Positions 1-10,394 of a stretch of DNA of 64,000 nucleotides are shown one piece after another. The translations under genes were made by a program, and so were the position numbers. Where the stretch lies: NCBI GenBank assembly GCA_009192285.1, contig CM018603.1, positions 5,019,613-5,083,612 on the forward strand. Reading direction: 5' to 3'. Each line of letters begins with the position of its first letter. Position 1 is the stretch's first letter. Source of the stretch: Morchella semilibera (lineage: Eukaryota > Ascomycota > Pezizomycetes > Pezizales > Morchellaceae). The notes under the pieces were generated by a model, which was not told where the DNA came from, did no database searches, and worked only from the letters and a program-made list of their open reading frames with translations.

Positions 1-355
1 TGATTGGTTCTTAAACGTCTAAGATGTCTTGTTCCATAACCTGTTCCGATGATTACCATGCGGGAACTAACTGGCCCTTCGGCCATTTATTCAACTCCAT
101 CAGAGATCCGGGGCTAGGTGATTATGATTCATTCTGTAACTGCAGAGGCAGCCCCCGGCCCGTCTCAACCCAGAGCCGGGGACCCCCGCCCTCCTGGTCC
201 TAATGTAGTAAAGGGTGCAAGGTAGATTTATTCTTGCTAGTACCCTCTGGACAAAGGGCTTCGTCCACCAACTTGAAATACAACCACCCTACGCAGATAA
301 TCTCTTTCTACGCGGTTAAGTTTTTCAAGATGAAACCTTGATAATAAACCAGGAA

Positions 356-362
356 TATAAAT
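356..362 (+). promoter_or_regulatory. TATA box of the gene at 480
   Basis: TATAAAT about 120 nt upstream of the ATG at 480, followed by a C/T-rich leader (Bcl-like CT tracts around 370-450). The same TATA-plus-CT-leader arrangement precedes the related gene at 54997. The first 355 bases of the window show no convincing gene or repeat. Confidence 0.5.
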
Positions 363-479
363 GTTTTGCAGCCCTCCCCAGAATTTACTCCTGTATCCCA
401 CACCACAACCTCAATAATAGGTTCGTCTTCCTCCCAACCCGCAACTTTCTACTCTTAAGTGCAATCGAAATTTTTCAGC

Positions 480-887
480 ATGTCGACCCCAGCCTCTGAA
501 AGCAACCCCGCCACAGGCATCCCTCACCCCACCCTCCAAGCAGCCTATATTATAATCGGCAACGAGCTAGTAGCTATGATATCAACCTACGAGGAGACCT
601 TCGACAGGCTCGGTGCCCTCGCCGAACAGGCAACGCTCGCCAAGCTCGAGGCCCTCGCCGAACAGATCCAGGGCTGTGCTGCAGCCGATCTAGGCGAAAG
701 ATGTGCCCACCTGAGGCGTATCCGACCGGACGGCAGGCTACCTAGGCTCTTCCAGTCTCTGTACGAGCTCGAGAAGAAAATAGACATTAAAATTGAGGAG
801 GTTAAGTGCATGGAAACTCTTCTGATAGAGTCGGGGGAGTTGTGTTTGAGTAGAAGTACCGCGGCCTATATTGGCTCGGGAATGTGA
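480..887 (+). CDS. small helix-rich protein of the window's expanded family
   Basis: A 135-residue protein of unknown function. I chose the ATG at 480 because the longer open frame begins at a GTG. After a Pro/Ser-rich head (residues 1-18) the rest is predicted helical: an aliphatic stretch near 22-34, Ala/Leu/Glu heptad-like spacing around 40-65, and a charged amphipathic helix (EKKIDIKIEEVK) near 106-117. No signal peptide or membrane span is seen. Size, N-terminal helix and charged C-terminal helix resemble the genes at 20134, 29334, 43010 and 49949, but direct sequence identity is low. No intron is needed. A TATA box and CT-rich leader support a real gene. Confidence 0.6.
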   Translation: MSTPASESNPATGIPHPTLQAAYIIIGNELVAMISTYEETFDRLGALAEQATLAKLEALAEQIQGCAAADLGERCAHLRRIRPDGRLPRLFQSLYELEKKIDIKIEEVKCMETLLIESGELCLSRSTAAYIGSGM

Positions 888-3177
888 TGATCCGGGGGAC
901 ATGGTAGTGATTTTGTTGTCGGATTACCCTCGCAGTTAGATTCAAGGATCACTTATGACCCCAAATAGGAATAAACTCCTTGCATAACCTGATGCTTTAT
1001 TATCCAATAGTGTGATTATTCCCATACTCGGCCGACCAAGATGTTAAGCAAACCGGCCACATGAAATTAGTTATGCCAGTATGATGATAGACTCGCAGCA
1101 AAAATATCTCTCACACAATGTGGGAGAGGTCCGTTAGCATCTTTGCTTTACCGAGCTATTGTAGCATTTCCCCTATGGAGAACGGGTTTCTGTAGAGCCA
1201 ACCGGCATCCTAATATCCAGGGTGTACGGAATAGCTTCACTAGCCTGACAGACTTGCGTGTTGATAATTGCTTGAGGTATCTTGAGATTTAGTTGCTGTC
1301 ATAATCCTTCCGGGTCTCTTCAGATGTTTGGGTAGGTTATATTCTCATGTACGCCCTCTTTTGGTGCACATATATATGGGGGTGGGTAGGAAGGAAGGTT
1401 TTGTGGTATATTTTCATAGCCGAAACTGTTGCACACACCAAGGAGAAAAATAAAAAAGCTCCTCGCGGGGTAACAAAAAAAGAAGGACGACCACATCCCG
1501 AGGTTGTCTGGTGTCCAGGTACAGGCGTTGGCGCCAAGATGCTTGGCTAGCCACGAAACAAACGGAACTGGGCAGTCGTACGCATAATAAAATAGGAGGA
1601 AAGAAAGGAAGAGGAAAGGAATGGTAAAGGCCGTGGCTAGGTCAAAAGAAAAAGAAGTAAAAAAGAACCGGGAGCTAAATCGCATGCAAGTACCAGTCAG
1701 GAGTCCGCACTCGTGTTGGCAAAGCTTGGTCGTGTTTTACGTCGATACCCGTACAGACACCGGAAACATTTAGTGCCGGGAGCTCAGTTGGCATTTCTGA
1801 AGCGTCGGTCTCGATAAGTACGCAAGAAAAATATAAATTCACGCCCTACTAGTCCCAAGTCAGCAACATGCCAGGAAACAGGATTAGACGTTTCTTAAAG
1901 CCTATTTCTCCGGAAGGCCACGAGAACTTGGCACGGCCACCATCAGACCAGTACGAAAATCTCTTACCCGACGCCTCAGAGGTGGGGAAGCCCCTGATAT
2001 TGTTGTATTGGTCGGGGGGGTTGTCTCGGACAAGGATTTGGGTCATTTGTTTTATTTAATAATTAATGGCTGCAAAGTGCCTATATAATGGCTTTGTTGT
2101 AAATTCATTTATTCAACACCAAGCCGAAGGGCTTGGTTCGAGGCGACTGTGGAGGCACTTGCTCCACTATGCGCCGGGTATTACGGATACCGAAACTCCA
2201 ATCCCCAGCCCTCATGGATAGTCCGGGGGTGAAGCTCGCTATATACGTATATACAATTGTTGCACCCACGGAACTAAGGACTAGTCGGCGCTTGATTTCC
2301 TCTACATGACGAGATCAAGAGGCATATTAAACATCTTCCCCCTAAAACACACGGGCTGCTACCACCTCTCCTTACCAATCCCGGGCCTTGGTCATCTACT
2401 ATCACTCGGCCAAGACACTTCTTACTTGTTGAAAACGCTTCCAACCCTAGGGGACTATTGCACTCTTGGACTAATAACTGCCTATGCCCCTCTCCCCCAA
2501 AAGTCTTGCCCACAAATTTCCCCGCCCCCCTAAACTCCTTTTTGTATCTTTGTACACTCCCCGTTTCGGTGTGACCCCGAAACCAATACCCCGAATTCCG
2601 CACTCATGGCGCACCTCTACTTGATTAAAGGCGGGAATGTTTTCCCCGGATCCCACGGGTGTTATCTGGATTATTGGAACAGCGCGGGGGTCCTGGCGCT
2701 GGTATGGATTGTGCGGGTAGATTACTAAGCGGAATGGAGACAATTGAACAGGCGAGGGCGCACATGCAACCCGCTAGACCCCCCCTCAAATCGCTGTTTT
2801 TACTGACCCCTAATGTAACCCTCTGTTGCAATGTTTGTAAGAACAGATCATAAGCCGGAACAGGTGGCTACTCCTGCTGCCTCTAATAGTCCGATACAGC
2901 CCATTTTATGCCTTTTCCTAACAAAGGAAATAGATAAATGAACTAAATATTGCATCTACATGTGATGCCTGATGTAAAAGTGTCCGCGAGAGGAATACCT
3001 GTCCTTTTGCCAATGGGCCCCTTAGCCTATTACCTGACCAACAACCTCACCTGCGCTTCCGCCGGCGCCGTCCCTGGCCCAGGGCTCTACATACACTTTT
3101 GCCAACGATTTTGCATGTAAAAAAACGCCTTTTTTAAACATATCTAAAGTCAATCAAATTATATCGAGAATATGGTA
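888..3177. other. no supported gene
   Basis: Several open frames of 60-120 codons occur on both strands, but none has a recognisable domain, a family match in the window, or a credible splice pattern. A small hairpin (CTCTCACA, loop, TGTGGGAGAG) lies near 1111-1131. I see no other structure. Confidence 0.4.
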
Positions 3178-3560
3178 TGGTGCAGCGCGTCTTAAAGGTG
3201 ACATGTCGGTACCCCAGCTGGAACAATCTTGGCTACTCCGATGCTTTTGAACCAATTAGAGCATTGCAATCCAGCCACTTTACGGCTGGAAACGACATCT
3301 TAGCCGCAACTCTGTAATGAAGGGGTATAGATGGGTATAATACTGTTCCACTTCACCAGGTCTTGGCGCTTTTTACATACAAAAACAGGTAAATGGCATC
3401 GCTAATAACTTTTCAACAAGACAAGATATCAAAAATCCATGAAGCCAAAATCTTTACCATACCTATACCTACAATTTGACTTCATAGATTTTTGATATCT
3501 TGTCTGGTTGAAAAGTTATTCGCAGTGCAATTTATGTCACCTTTAAGGCGCGCCGCACCA
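3178..3560. mobile_element. Tc1/mariner-like MITE with nested inverted repeats
   Basis: Terminal inverted repeats of about 27 bp: the left end begins TGGTGCAGCGCGTCTTAAAG and the right end is its near-exact complement (..CTTTAAGGCGCGCCGCACCA). The element is flanked by TA on both sides (3176-3177 and 3561-3562), which is the Tc1/mariner target duplication. A second, inner inverted repeat of about 40 bp lies at 3404-3443 and 3480-3520 (ATAACTTTTCAAC versus GTTGAAAAGTTAT), so the transcript would fold into a long hairpin. There is no coding capacity; at 383 bp it must be mobilised by a transposase encoded elsewhere. Confidence 0.75.
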
Positions 3561-4022
3561 TACATTGATTATAGACAATCTCTAAGTAACAGATATAGGC
3601 TCAGCCCCTGAGGTAGTAAAGTTCTAAACAATGTTTTCCTCACATGGTTAGGGTTTTTAAAGTTGGGAAATGTGCTTGGTGATTCATTTACGGCGAATTC
3701 GGCCCCCGCAATCATTTCCGCTACTACCCCTTCCTACACCACGCCGCAAAACCCACCACCACCATCACCACCACCACAATGCCCGCCATGGCACGCCAAA
3801 CCTGCCTTGGGACATCCCTTCCTACCACCGTTCCGCCCATCTGTCTCATCCACCCCTTCCTAGAGCAGCGCACTACCAACAAGTACACGGAAACCCTAAA
3901 ACTGGACTGCTCTCCCACCATGTTCGAGCACATCCGCGCCGCCTTTTCCTCCCTACGCCAAAGCTACCTGTACCCGCGCTGGCTCCTGGTCATCACATTG
4001 CCTGGTAAGTCGCACGAGGTTG

Positions 4023-5472
4023 TCAGTGAAAGGCTCGAGCGTGGCACACACTAGGGCACGAATATACCCACGCAACGCACCACCCTACCGTAGTCCAAGG
4101 GTCCTCTGTCGCCATGTCCCACGAATCCAGTTGGTAATACTCCTTCTCATCACATCGAGCGAGCACAGAATCCATCTCATGACTCAAGCGCTGCTCGGCT
4201 GTGTCCCTCACTGCCACTGACGTCCCCTCCGGGAACCGCCAACCCGCGTGAACCTTGCCCTGGCGCCCCGAGTAGTGTATGACGCCAGTATAGGACTTGC
4301 CAAGGGCCGCGATAAAGTTCTCACAGGCCCAACAGATGTTCTTTGAAGCGCCGAGTCCCACTAAGGATAGTTTGAGGGTGATGAGATGGGTAAGGAGGGT
4401 GCATTCCGCGTGAACGGAGGCCGTGACGGTTCCGGGGGGGACGGACGAGGGTGTGAGGCGTGGGTAGGCGGAGAGAAGACTCTCCTGGGTGAGAGGCTTG
4501 TGGTCTCGGTGGCGGGCCCATGCGTTCACGGTGCCAAGAACGTCAGATCTGAGAGCTGTGGTTCTTGGTGGTGGTGGTGCAATCTATTGGGTTAGCGACG
4601 CTGATTAAGAAGCGGGGGGGAACGGGGAAGCTTACCTCACGGGTAGTGATCGTGTGGTCTGGCCCGAGCCTAATGTAGCTCGTAACAAGGCAACGAACGG
4701 CGGCGGAGTAGTCGCCGAGCTTCCGCACCCTACGTAGCAAGACAGGGTCATCAATTACCGAGTCTATGCCTTGAGTGTAGCCGATACCGTATGCTATGAA
4801 GAGGGTAAGAATCGCATCAGTGCCAGTTAGTGCACTGGTGGGTTCGTTCATGAGATATGTGAGCCAACGAGTGATCGAAATTCCGAACGGGATGTCGGAC
4901 CTGAACCCCGTTGACTGAAGCCTTTTGAAAAGGAGGGTAGAGGTTTCAGGAGGCGGCGGCTTGACTGTGAAACCTGATTTAAGCTGCTTAACAACCTTTT
5001 GAAGACGCGCCTTAATCTTCTGCGAGCAGTTGTCGATGACGAGAGATAGGGCACGTCTACGGGTTCCTTTAATGGTCTCTTGAGTGGCCGAAGTGATGAT
5101 ATCTTTGAGGGCTTGGAAGTACGATAATTCGGAAGCAGTACACGGGCGATTTTTGGAGAATAAAATCGTAACGGAACGAGGCGAGCGTATGATAGTTGTA
5201 GCCGCCACACCAGACTCGGTGACCATTAGTAAGGCCAGAAGATTTAGAAGTTTCAGATGTTTTTGTTGAAAGAAGGAGTGGTTGAGGGGGCGAGGAAACT
5301 CCGGACGATGCGAGAGGGAGGAGAGAGCAAACAGACAATCATCGAAGGGGGGTTGGAGAGTGCTCATCTTGAGTGGGGGGTGGGGGGGGGAGAGATGGGG
5401 GGATCCCGGGAGAGAGATATCGTGTGGGGGAAGAAGGCACATTGAGAGAGGCATGTTAGGCGGTGACGTCAT
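4023..5472 (-). CDS. fungal OTT_1508-like nucleic-acid/nucleotide deaminase, two exons
   Basis: Predicted zinc-dependent deaminase of the fungal OTT_1508-type family. Exon 1 runs 5472 to 4636 and exon 2 runs 4583 to 4023. The 52-nt phase-0 intron (4584-4635) has donor GTAAGC, a GCTAAC branch site and acceptor AATAG. The product is about 465 residues. The catalytic signature lies in exon 2: H-A-E (zinc-binding His plus catalytic Glu, VHAECTLL), then G-x-S-K-x-x-C-W-A-C (the two zinc cysteines), then a GKVHAGWRFP segment matching the Gly-Lys...Trp-x-x-Pro tail seen in fungal members. The N-terminal ~280 residues, helical and basic in places, are typical of these proteins and of unknown role. 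ATGs at 5472, 5451, 5442 and 5376 could each start translation. The natural substrate of fungal members is unknown; cytosine or adenine deamination is inferred from the fold. It stands alone with no operon partner. Confidence 0.72.
4584..4635 (-). other. intron of the deaminase gene
   Basis: GTAAGC donor (after the codon GAG), GCTAAC branch site about 10 nt from the AATAG acceptor, 52 nt, phase 0. Splicing joins the exon-1 frame directly to the frame carrying HAE and CWAC, so the deaminase motif depends on it. Confidence 0.75.
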
Positions 5473-6025
5473 CAGATTTTATGCAGTTGCCCTGCCTGAC
5501 GACTCGTCTCAGACGAACCAACCCCGTCTGGGCGTAGTTGATGTGTGTGACCGCCACCAAGTTGGTAGTACCCTTGGGGAAGCCTCCGGTGTCTACCGCT
5601 TCTCTTCTCCTCTTGTGTGATACGTAACAGGCTAACGTTAATGAACGCATTTAAGTAAAATTAGTTCTGATCTGGGAAATGTATAATCTAAGATTTCTAC
5701 ATTGAAGGAACCTACCCTCGTATTTATAAGAATAGACCTGGTAGCATGGTTAGTGTTTACCCATCGAGCGAAGATATCCCTGGCATATGTGTTGTCTTTC
5801 ACCACGGTACACATGGTCATGTGTCAGTAGCACAAAATATCCGCCCAATAAATATGTGTTAGGAACATATATCAATAGGTGTTAGTTACATGTAAATACT
5901 TGCGTGAGAGTGCCTAAGGATGTGTAATTAACAGATATCCTTGTATATTGCTTGCGCTCAGAGGGTGTGTTATAATGAAAGATACAAAGTTTTTTTAGGT
6001 GGTTGTGTGAGTAACACAATGCTTA
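5473..6025. other. upstream region of the deaminase gene; no gene seen
   Basis: Probable promoter side of the minus-strand deaminase gene. No clear TATA box is visible, and no open frame has support. Confidence 0.3.
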
Positions 6026-6165
6026 TTTGTGTTTTTCGCGCCTGTCAATATATGTTATTTGCACGCGCCTTTTTGTGTTTCTCGCACATATCTATTTATG
6101 CTATTTGCACATGTTCCCACAGATAGTTTTCGTGTTTGCTTCTATTTATTTGTGCTATCAACATT
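6026..6165. repeat. degenerate ~45-bp tandem repeat
   Basis: About two and a half AT-rich units built on TTTGTGTTTCTCGCAC...TATGTTATTTGCACG. Successive units share the TTTGTGTTT and TTATTTGCAC cores. No coding role is apparent; short open frames here are by-products of the repeat. Confidence 0.5.
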
Positions 6166-7187
6166 ATAAATGTGTTACTACCACAATTGAATTCTGTGTC
6201 CTTGTTATGCAATTAGGTTTACCCCTTTTTTCTGGTGAAGCTGCTAACACTTAAGGAGGCCGCATAGTGCACCGTGCACTTGAGAAATTCCCCCAGAAAT
6301 ATCCCGCCCGTACTTCTGAGAACCTGTTCACGGTTGTCACGGTGGCGGAGGTGGCCCCTCAGCGGTTGGCAGCATTTAACTACCAGCGAAACAGATACGT
6401 GGCCCCGTTGGGGAGGGACAAAAAAGCCGAAAAAGGCCATTTCGATTATGTAACGGAGACGTGGTCGAGTGATAGTCCATGGCCCTCTCTGTTGTTACCC
6501 CCATGGCAACACATACATATATCACTCCTACATGTCGTGCGCCAATATTGCAACAATCGGCGGCATCACAACCAAACTCTAAGGATAGAGATGGAGGTTA
6601 CGGCCGGGGGCTGCAGGCAGCGGGGTCTTTTCTTCTTCACTGCGGGAATTCATCGCGCCGAGGAAGGCTCAGATGTCTCTCTGTAAGTCCCGTCGGCAGT
6701 GTGGCACCATTAGGCAACGTCATTCAATCCCTCCAGATGAAAGTTTATATGGATAACCTGTCGTCTGGTTTGGCCGGTATGTATGCATATTTTATCTTGT
6801 ATTTCTAGCAGCCTTTCCTCTTTACAAACCCGCGCCCTGCGGCAGAGACCCCCTCCCACACCAGCCCACTCCAGGCACTCCTGCCTCTCGCTAGTAATAT
6901 CTGCAGCATTGGGGGTACTCTCCGGCTTCTTTGCTGGGCCAATAATACTTCCAAGTTCGGAGTTGAGCTCGAGCTCAAATGACATTGACCCCTTCTCTAC
7001 TACTACAATTAGTGCATCATTTGGTGCGTTTACTAATATAAAAAGAATCTGTGAATGTAGTCTCGTTCCCAGCCCATACGGTGATGTTAGTGGTGGTGGT
7101 GGTTGCATAATTTAGGTTCATCACAGTAGGGTCTGGAGCAATAAGCTTTCGGAAAAAAACCGGGTTTCTAAATGACCCCGCCGGACC

Positions 7188-7305
7188 TTTTTTGGTAGAG
7201 AATCCGGAGTTTTTGGCATAGCAACCAGGGATTTTGGTGCAGAATCCGGAATTTTGGGGGGCTCTTTGGCATAGAAACCGGACTTTTGGCATAGCACCCG
7301 GGCAA
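7188..7305. repeat. ~21-bp minisatellite inside the nested TIR element
   Basis: About five imperfect units of the form TTTTGGCATAGAAACCGGA, with units starting near 7192, 7212, 7234, 7263 and 7285. They lie just left of the Gypsy insertion point. Confidence 0.6.
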
Positions 7306-7325
7306 AAAAAAGGACTGGTACAAAC

Positions 7326-7717
7326 TGTTACAGGATTGCTTGGAAGTGCGGTACTGGTAGTACAATGGTATTGTCCTGGTATGACGGCGCGATGGAAGAG
7401 TGACGTGCGCCCAGAAGCGGGGTTCGGCTATAACTCGGCAACCACTACCCCACCTCATGAGTGGACCCTTGGTTACCCCACCTCGTAGAAAGTCGGAGCA
7501 GTAGCGGAGGCATTGCGGGAGATTTGCTATTGATGGAGTTAGCGGGTTTAAGGGGGTTCGTCATGTATAAATAGCTAGTAGGATTCCCGTCGTCTTAGGG
7601 GAACCATCATCCTCTCAAGCGAACGGAATCCGGTCTACAATATTACAAGTTTAAACGCTACAGAACTATCGCTTAGCATTAGCCATATCTTAGTGACTTC
7701 TGAGATATCCCTTTACA
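7326..7717 (+). repeat. 5' LTR of the Gypsy element
   Basis: Starts TGTTACAGG and ends CCTTTACA. It contains TATAAATA at 7566-7573, the likely U3 promoter. It appears identical to the 3' LTR at 14587-14978. Confidence 0.95.
7566..7573 (+). promoter_or_regulatory. TATA box of the Gypsy LTR promoter
   Basis: TATAAATA in the middle of the LTR; transcription would start roughly 30-70 nt downstream, defining the U3/R border. The same motif is present in the 3' LTR. Confidence 0.6.
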
Positions 7718-7735
7718 CTATATTGTACCTTATCC
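7718..7735 (+). other. putative primer-binding region of the Gypsy element
   Basis: Sequence directly after the 5' LTR. It lacks the TGG expected when a tRNA CCA end primes. ATATTGTA at 7720-7727 is complementary to TACAATAT at 7636-7643 inside the LTR, which would fit Tf1-type self-priming if transcription starts near 7636. This is inference. Confidence 0.3.
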
Positions 7736-8223
7736 GGTCGCATACCCTATGACTGTGGAGAGAGCCATCTACTGGTACCTCCGCCTCCACGTCGCAATCA
7801 GAGATAACCTTTGGACTCTTTGTCCAAGTCTGCTCCTCCTATAAGCGAGTCTACTATATCTCTCAAGACAACACTTCGAGTACCTTGTGTGATTGCTAGG
7901 TACGGATAGTACACGGGCACTCGGTATAAGAAGTAGTGATCAAGAGGATTAGTACATGCTTCGCTTCCCCTGTGAGACTTCTTTCTCCGTCCCTCGAGGC
8001 AGCGCAGAGCATCTCTACTGCGGCTACCTCCAACACCAAGGCTTCTTCACAGAAGCACGCACCATCGCCACCTTCAAGGAAAGTATCCTTGAACCCAACT
8101 CCACCCCCTCCATCCTCATAACGCTTCGCCAGAACTCTCACGGCTTAGCGCACTCGGTACCTTGGTTGACCCCTCTACCTTGGTGCATCAACACCCCCGA
8201 CCTACCCATCGAATTCTTTAAAG

Positions 8224-8850
8224 ATGTCCCTCCCACTAGCGTTGACCTCGCGGGAAGACCAAGATATGGCGGACGCTATCGTAGTCCGAGACAAGGACAC
8301 CGCCATAGCCCAGGCCCATCCCACAATAGCCAGCAGGGCCAGACACACCCCCGCCACAGAGTTATGGAAGCCGGCCCCCCTCAAAGCCAAAGCCCCAAAG
8401 AAGGTCCGCAAACGAGACCCCAAGAGGGTGACACGCAGCTCCGCCAGCATGGACCTTAATCCCTTCGAGACTCCAACCAGGCAGGCCACTATTACAGTGA
8501 GGCCCTCTGGTTCGGATGGGGATATGAGCGACGCCAGCTACGCGAGCACCTCCTCCGTCGGCGAACAGTTCTACGAGCAAGAGACCCCACGACCCCTCAG
8601 GACCGAGGTACTCGTCCAGGGCGTGAGAAGTCTCGCGGCTCAGACAGACTTCGCTCTCCGGGCAGAGGCTAGGGCCAGGGAGCACCAGCACGGGCAAGTG
8701 GTCCAAGGCGGACAACAACTAGTGGGGGAATTACAAGGGAAGTTTCGGGAGGTAGAAGGGCAACAAGGGCAGATGACCACCGCCCTCAGCAGCCTAGCCA
8801 GCCAGTTCCACGCCTACGCACAGAAAACCAGCAGACGGAAACTGAGCTGA
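8224..8850 (+). CDS. gag: Gypsy Gag, N-terminal part (first frame)
   Basis: A 208-residue frame starting at ATG 8224, about 500 nt into the internal leader. It is hydrophilic and basic (KKVRKRDPKRVTR near 60-72), becoming Gln-rich coiled coil near the end (EVEGQQGQMTTAL). It stops at 8850. The -1 frame is open through this overlap and continues the same Gln/Glu-rich coiled coil into the main Gag frame (ENQQTETELRFRQMALENE), so the two are one protein split by a one-base frame difference. This may be programmed -1 frameshifting or a small deletion; no textbook slippery heptamer is visible. Confidence 0.65.
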   Translation: MSLPLALTSREDQDMADAIVVRDKDTAIAQAHPTIASRARHTPATELWKPAPLKAKAPKKVRKRDPKRVTRSSASMDLNPFETPTRQATITVRPSGSDGDMSDASYASTSSVGEQFYEQETPRPLRTEVLVQGVRSLAAQTDFALRAEARAREHQHGQVVQGGQQLVGELQGKFREVEGQQGQMTTALSSLASQFHAYAQKTSRRKLS

Positions 8851-8861
8851 GGTTCCGACAG

Positions 8862-10394
8862 ATGGCTCTCGAAAATGAGCAACAACGACAACGGACCCAG
8901 GAGCTAGCAGCCTATATACAGGCTCAGCAGGCAGAAAAAAGCCTGGACGTGCCAGAAGGGTTGACAGCCACTATTGTGGCAGCCCAGGCAGCCCCACGAC
9001 CCAAGGCACCTACCCCTACTGTCGATGCCATCCAGCCAGAGTTGAGGAAAATGCTGAAAGTAGCCCTGAAAGCATTTAAGGATAAGCAACCACGGGTTGA
9101 GTCTGAGAATGATTCCCCAGGAGAAGGAAGGGCACCACCACCCTCACCCCCAGCCAACAGGAGGAGGAGTAAATCCCCGTCTCCACCACCCAGAAGATCC
9201 TACGGTAAACTTAGGAGGGAGGAGGAGCCTGTACTGGAGAAGGGAGCGGCAGGAAATGGTGGAGGAAATGGTGGTGGAAGAGGAAGAAGAAGGCACAGAA
9301 GGGATGACAGTCCTAGCTCATCGGACTCATCCAGCTCCTCCGATGATGATAGGAGACGAAAGAGAAGACGGGACAGGTACCAACGACGAGCAGAGACGCA
9401 GTCACCGGTACCCCACAGCCATCGCAAGGGAGAAACACCTAAGCAGGCAAAGATCCCCTTCTCCGGTAAACCCGACGAAGATGTCCGCCACTGGATCGAC
9501 AGAATGGAGATCCTGATGGACCTTCAACCCCGAGTCACCTGGGATGATAAGACTCGAATCCTTTGGGCATCCCTGGAATTCACCGGGAGTGCAGCAAGTT
9601 TCTGGCGCAGCTTTAAGGAAAGGCTTAGTGTAGAACCTAGGCTCGGTACTTGGGAACGCTTCAAGCAGGAACTCCGCATCCAGTATGGTAATCGCACCAG
9701 CCAAGAACAGGCCAAGCAGAAGATGGATAATCTCCGTCAAACTGGTCCTATCGACGATTACATCAACGAGATGCAAAACCTCGAGTGGGATGCTCGGGTA
9801 GGCCCAATCGTCATGAAGTCCATGATTCTAACAGGAATAAACTCCACGTTGGAACAGAGACTATCCGCTGCGATTGAAGAACCATCTGAGTTTCCAGATT
9901 GGTTAGCATGGGTTCGAAGGGTGGGAAGAAAAGATGCTGAAGTCAGAGCCCGCCAAAAGATTTTGCGAGGAAGGGAACCAGCAAGACCCCAGGAAACTCA
10001 AGGACCCAAGCACCAAGAATCCAAACGCCAACGACCCCGCCCCCGTAAAAAGGAGCGCAACGAGTCCCGTCCCCGTAGAAAGGAACGAGAGGACTCCCCA
10101 CACAAACCTCGACCAGCTACTGAGAGCCTGGGAGCCACCCAAGCGGAAAAAGACCAATGGGCGAAGGAGAATAAATGCCTCCGGTGCGGAAGAGAAGGTC
10201 ATTGGACGAAGGAATGTTACTCGACCTCAAAGGTCAGGATGACAGGTGGGACGGAACGATCAAAGAAGAAGAGGAAAAGGGAGGATAAAGCTTCGAGGAC
10301 GAAGGAACCGGAAGGGGAGAGTGAGAAAAGGCAGAAATTGGGACGTCAAGGCGAGGCATTTAGGGCTAGGATTACGGCACTTGGGGAAGATTAA
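8862..10394 (+). CDS. gag: Gypsy Gag (capsid and nucleocapsid)
   Basis: A 510-residue frame. Residues ~1-30 are coiled coil and ~75-190 a basic, Ser/Arg-rich linker. Residues ~200-340 are the retrotransposon Gag capsid domain (FTGSAASFWRSF, TWERFKQEL). A Lys/Arg-rich region follows. A CCHC zinc knuckle C-x2-C-x4-H-x4-C lies at residues 439-452 (CLRCGREGHWTKEC) and binds the RNA genome. The protein assembles the virus-like particle in the cytoplasm. The true N-terminus probably lies in the 8224 frame; the ATG at 8862 is only where this frame first offers a Met. It ends 411 nt before pol, with no overlap. Confidence 0.9.
   Translation: MALENEQQRQRTQELAAYIQAQQAEKSLDVPEGLTATIVAAQAAPRPKAPTPTVDAIQPELRKMLKVALKAFKDKQPRVESENDSPGEGRAPPPSPPANRRRSKSPSPPPRRSYGKLRREEEPVLEKGAAGNGGGNGGGRGRRRHRRDDSPSSSDSSSSSDDDRRRKRRRDRYQRRAETQSPVPHSHRKGETPKQAKIPFSGKPDEDVRHWIDRMEILMDLQPRVTWDDKTRILWASLEFTGSAASFWRSFKERLSVEPRLGTWERFKQELRIQYGNRTSQEQAKQKMDNLRQTGPIDDYINEMQNLEWDARVGPIVMKSMILTGINSTLEQRLSAAIEEPSEFPDWLAWVRRVGRKDAEVRARQKILRGREPARPQETQGPKHQESKRQRPRPRKKERNESRPRRKEREDSPHKPRPATESLGATQAEKDQWAKENKCLRCGREGHWTKECYSTSKVRMTGGTERSKKKRKREDKASRTKEPEGESEKRQKLGRQGEAFRARITALGED

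Noticed and set aside
3663-4054. His-rich and Pro-rich plus-strand frames
   Set aside because: Driven by an ACC/CAC microsatellite near 3743-3778, and they overlap the end of the deaminase gene on the other strand.
6267-6686. 139-codon plus-strand frame beginning at GTG
   Set aside because: No ATG at the start, no motif or family match, and it ends within 310 bp of the MITE-A boundary; probably chance.
7956-8459. 167-codon frame in the Gypsy leader
   Set aside because: Overlaps the Gag N-terminus in another frame, lacks Gag-like composition; the 8224 frame joins Gag better.
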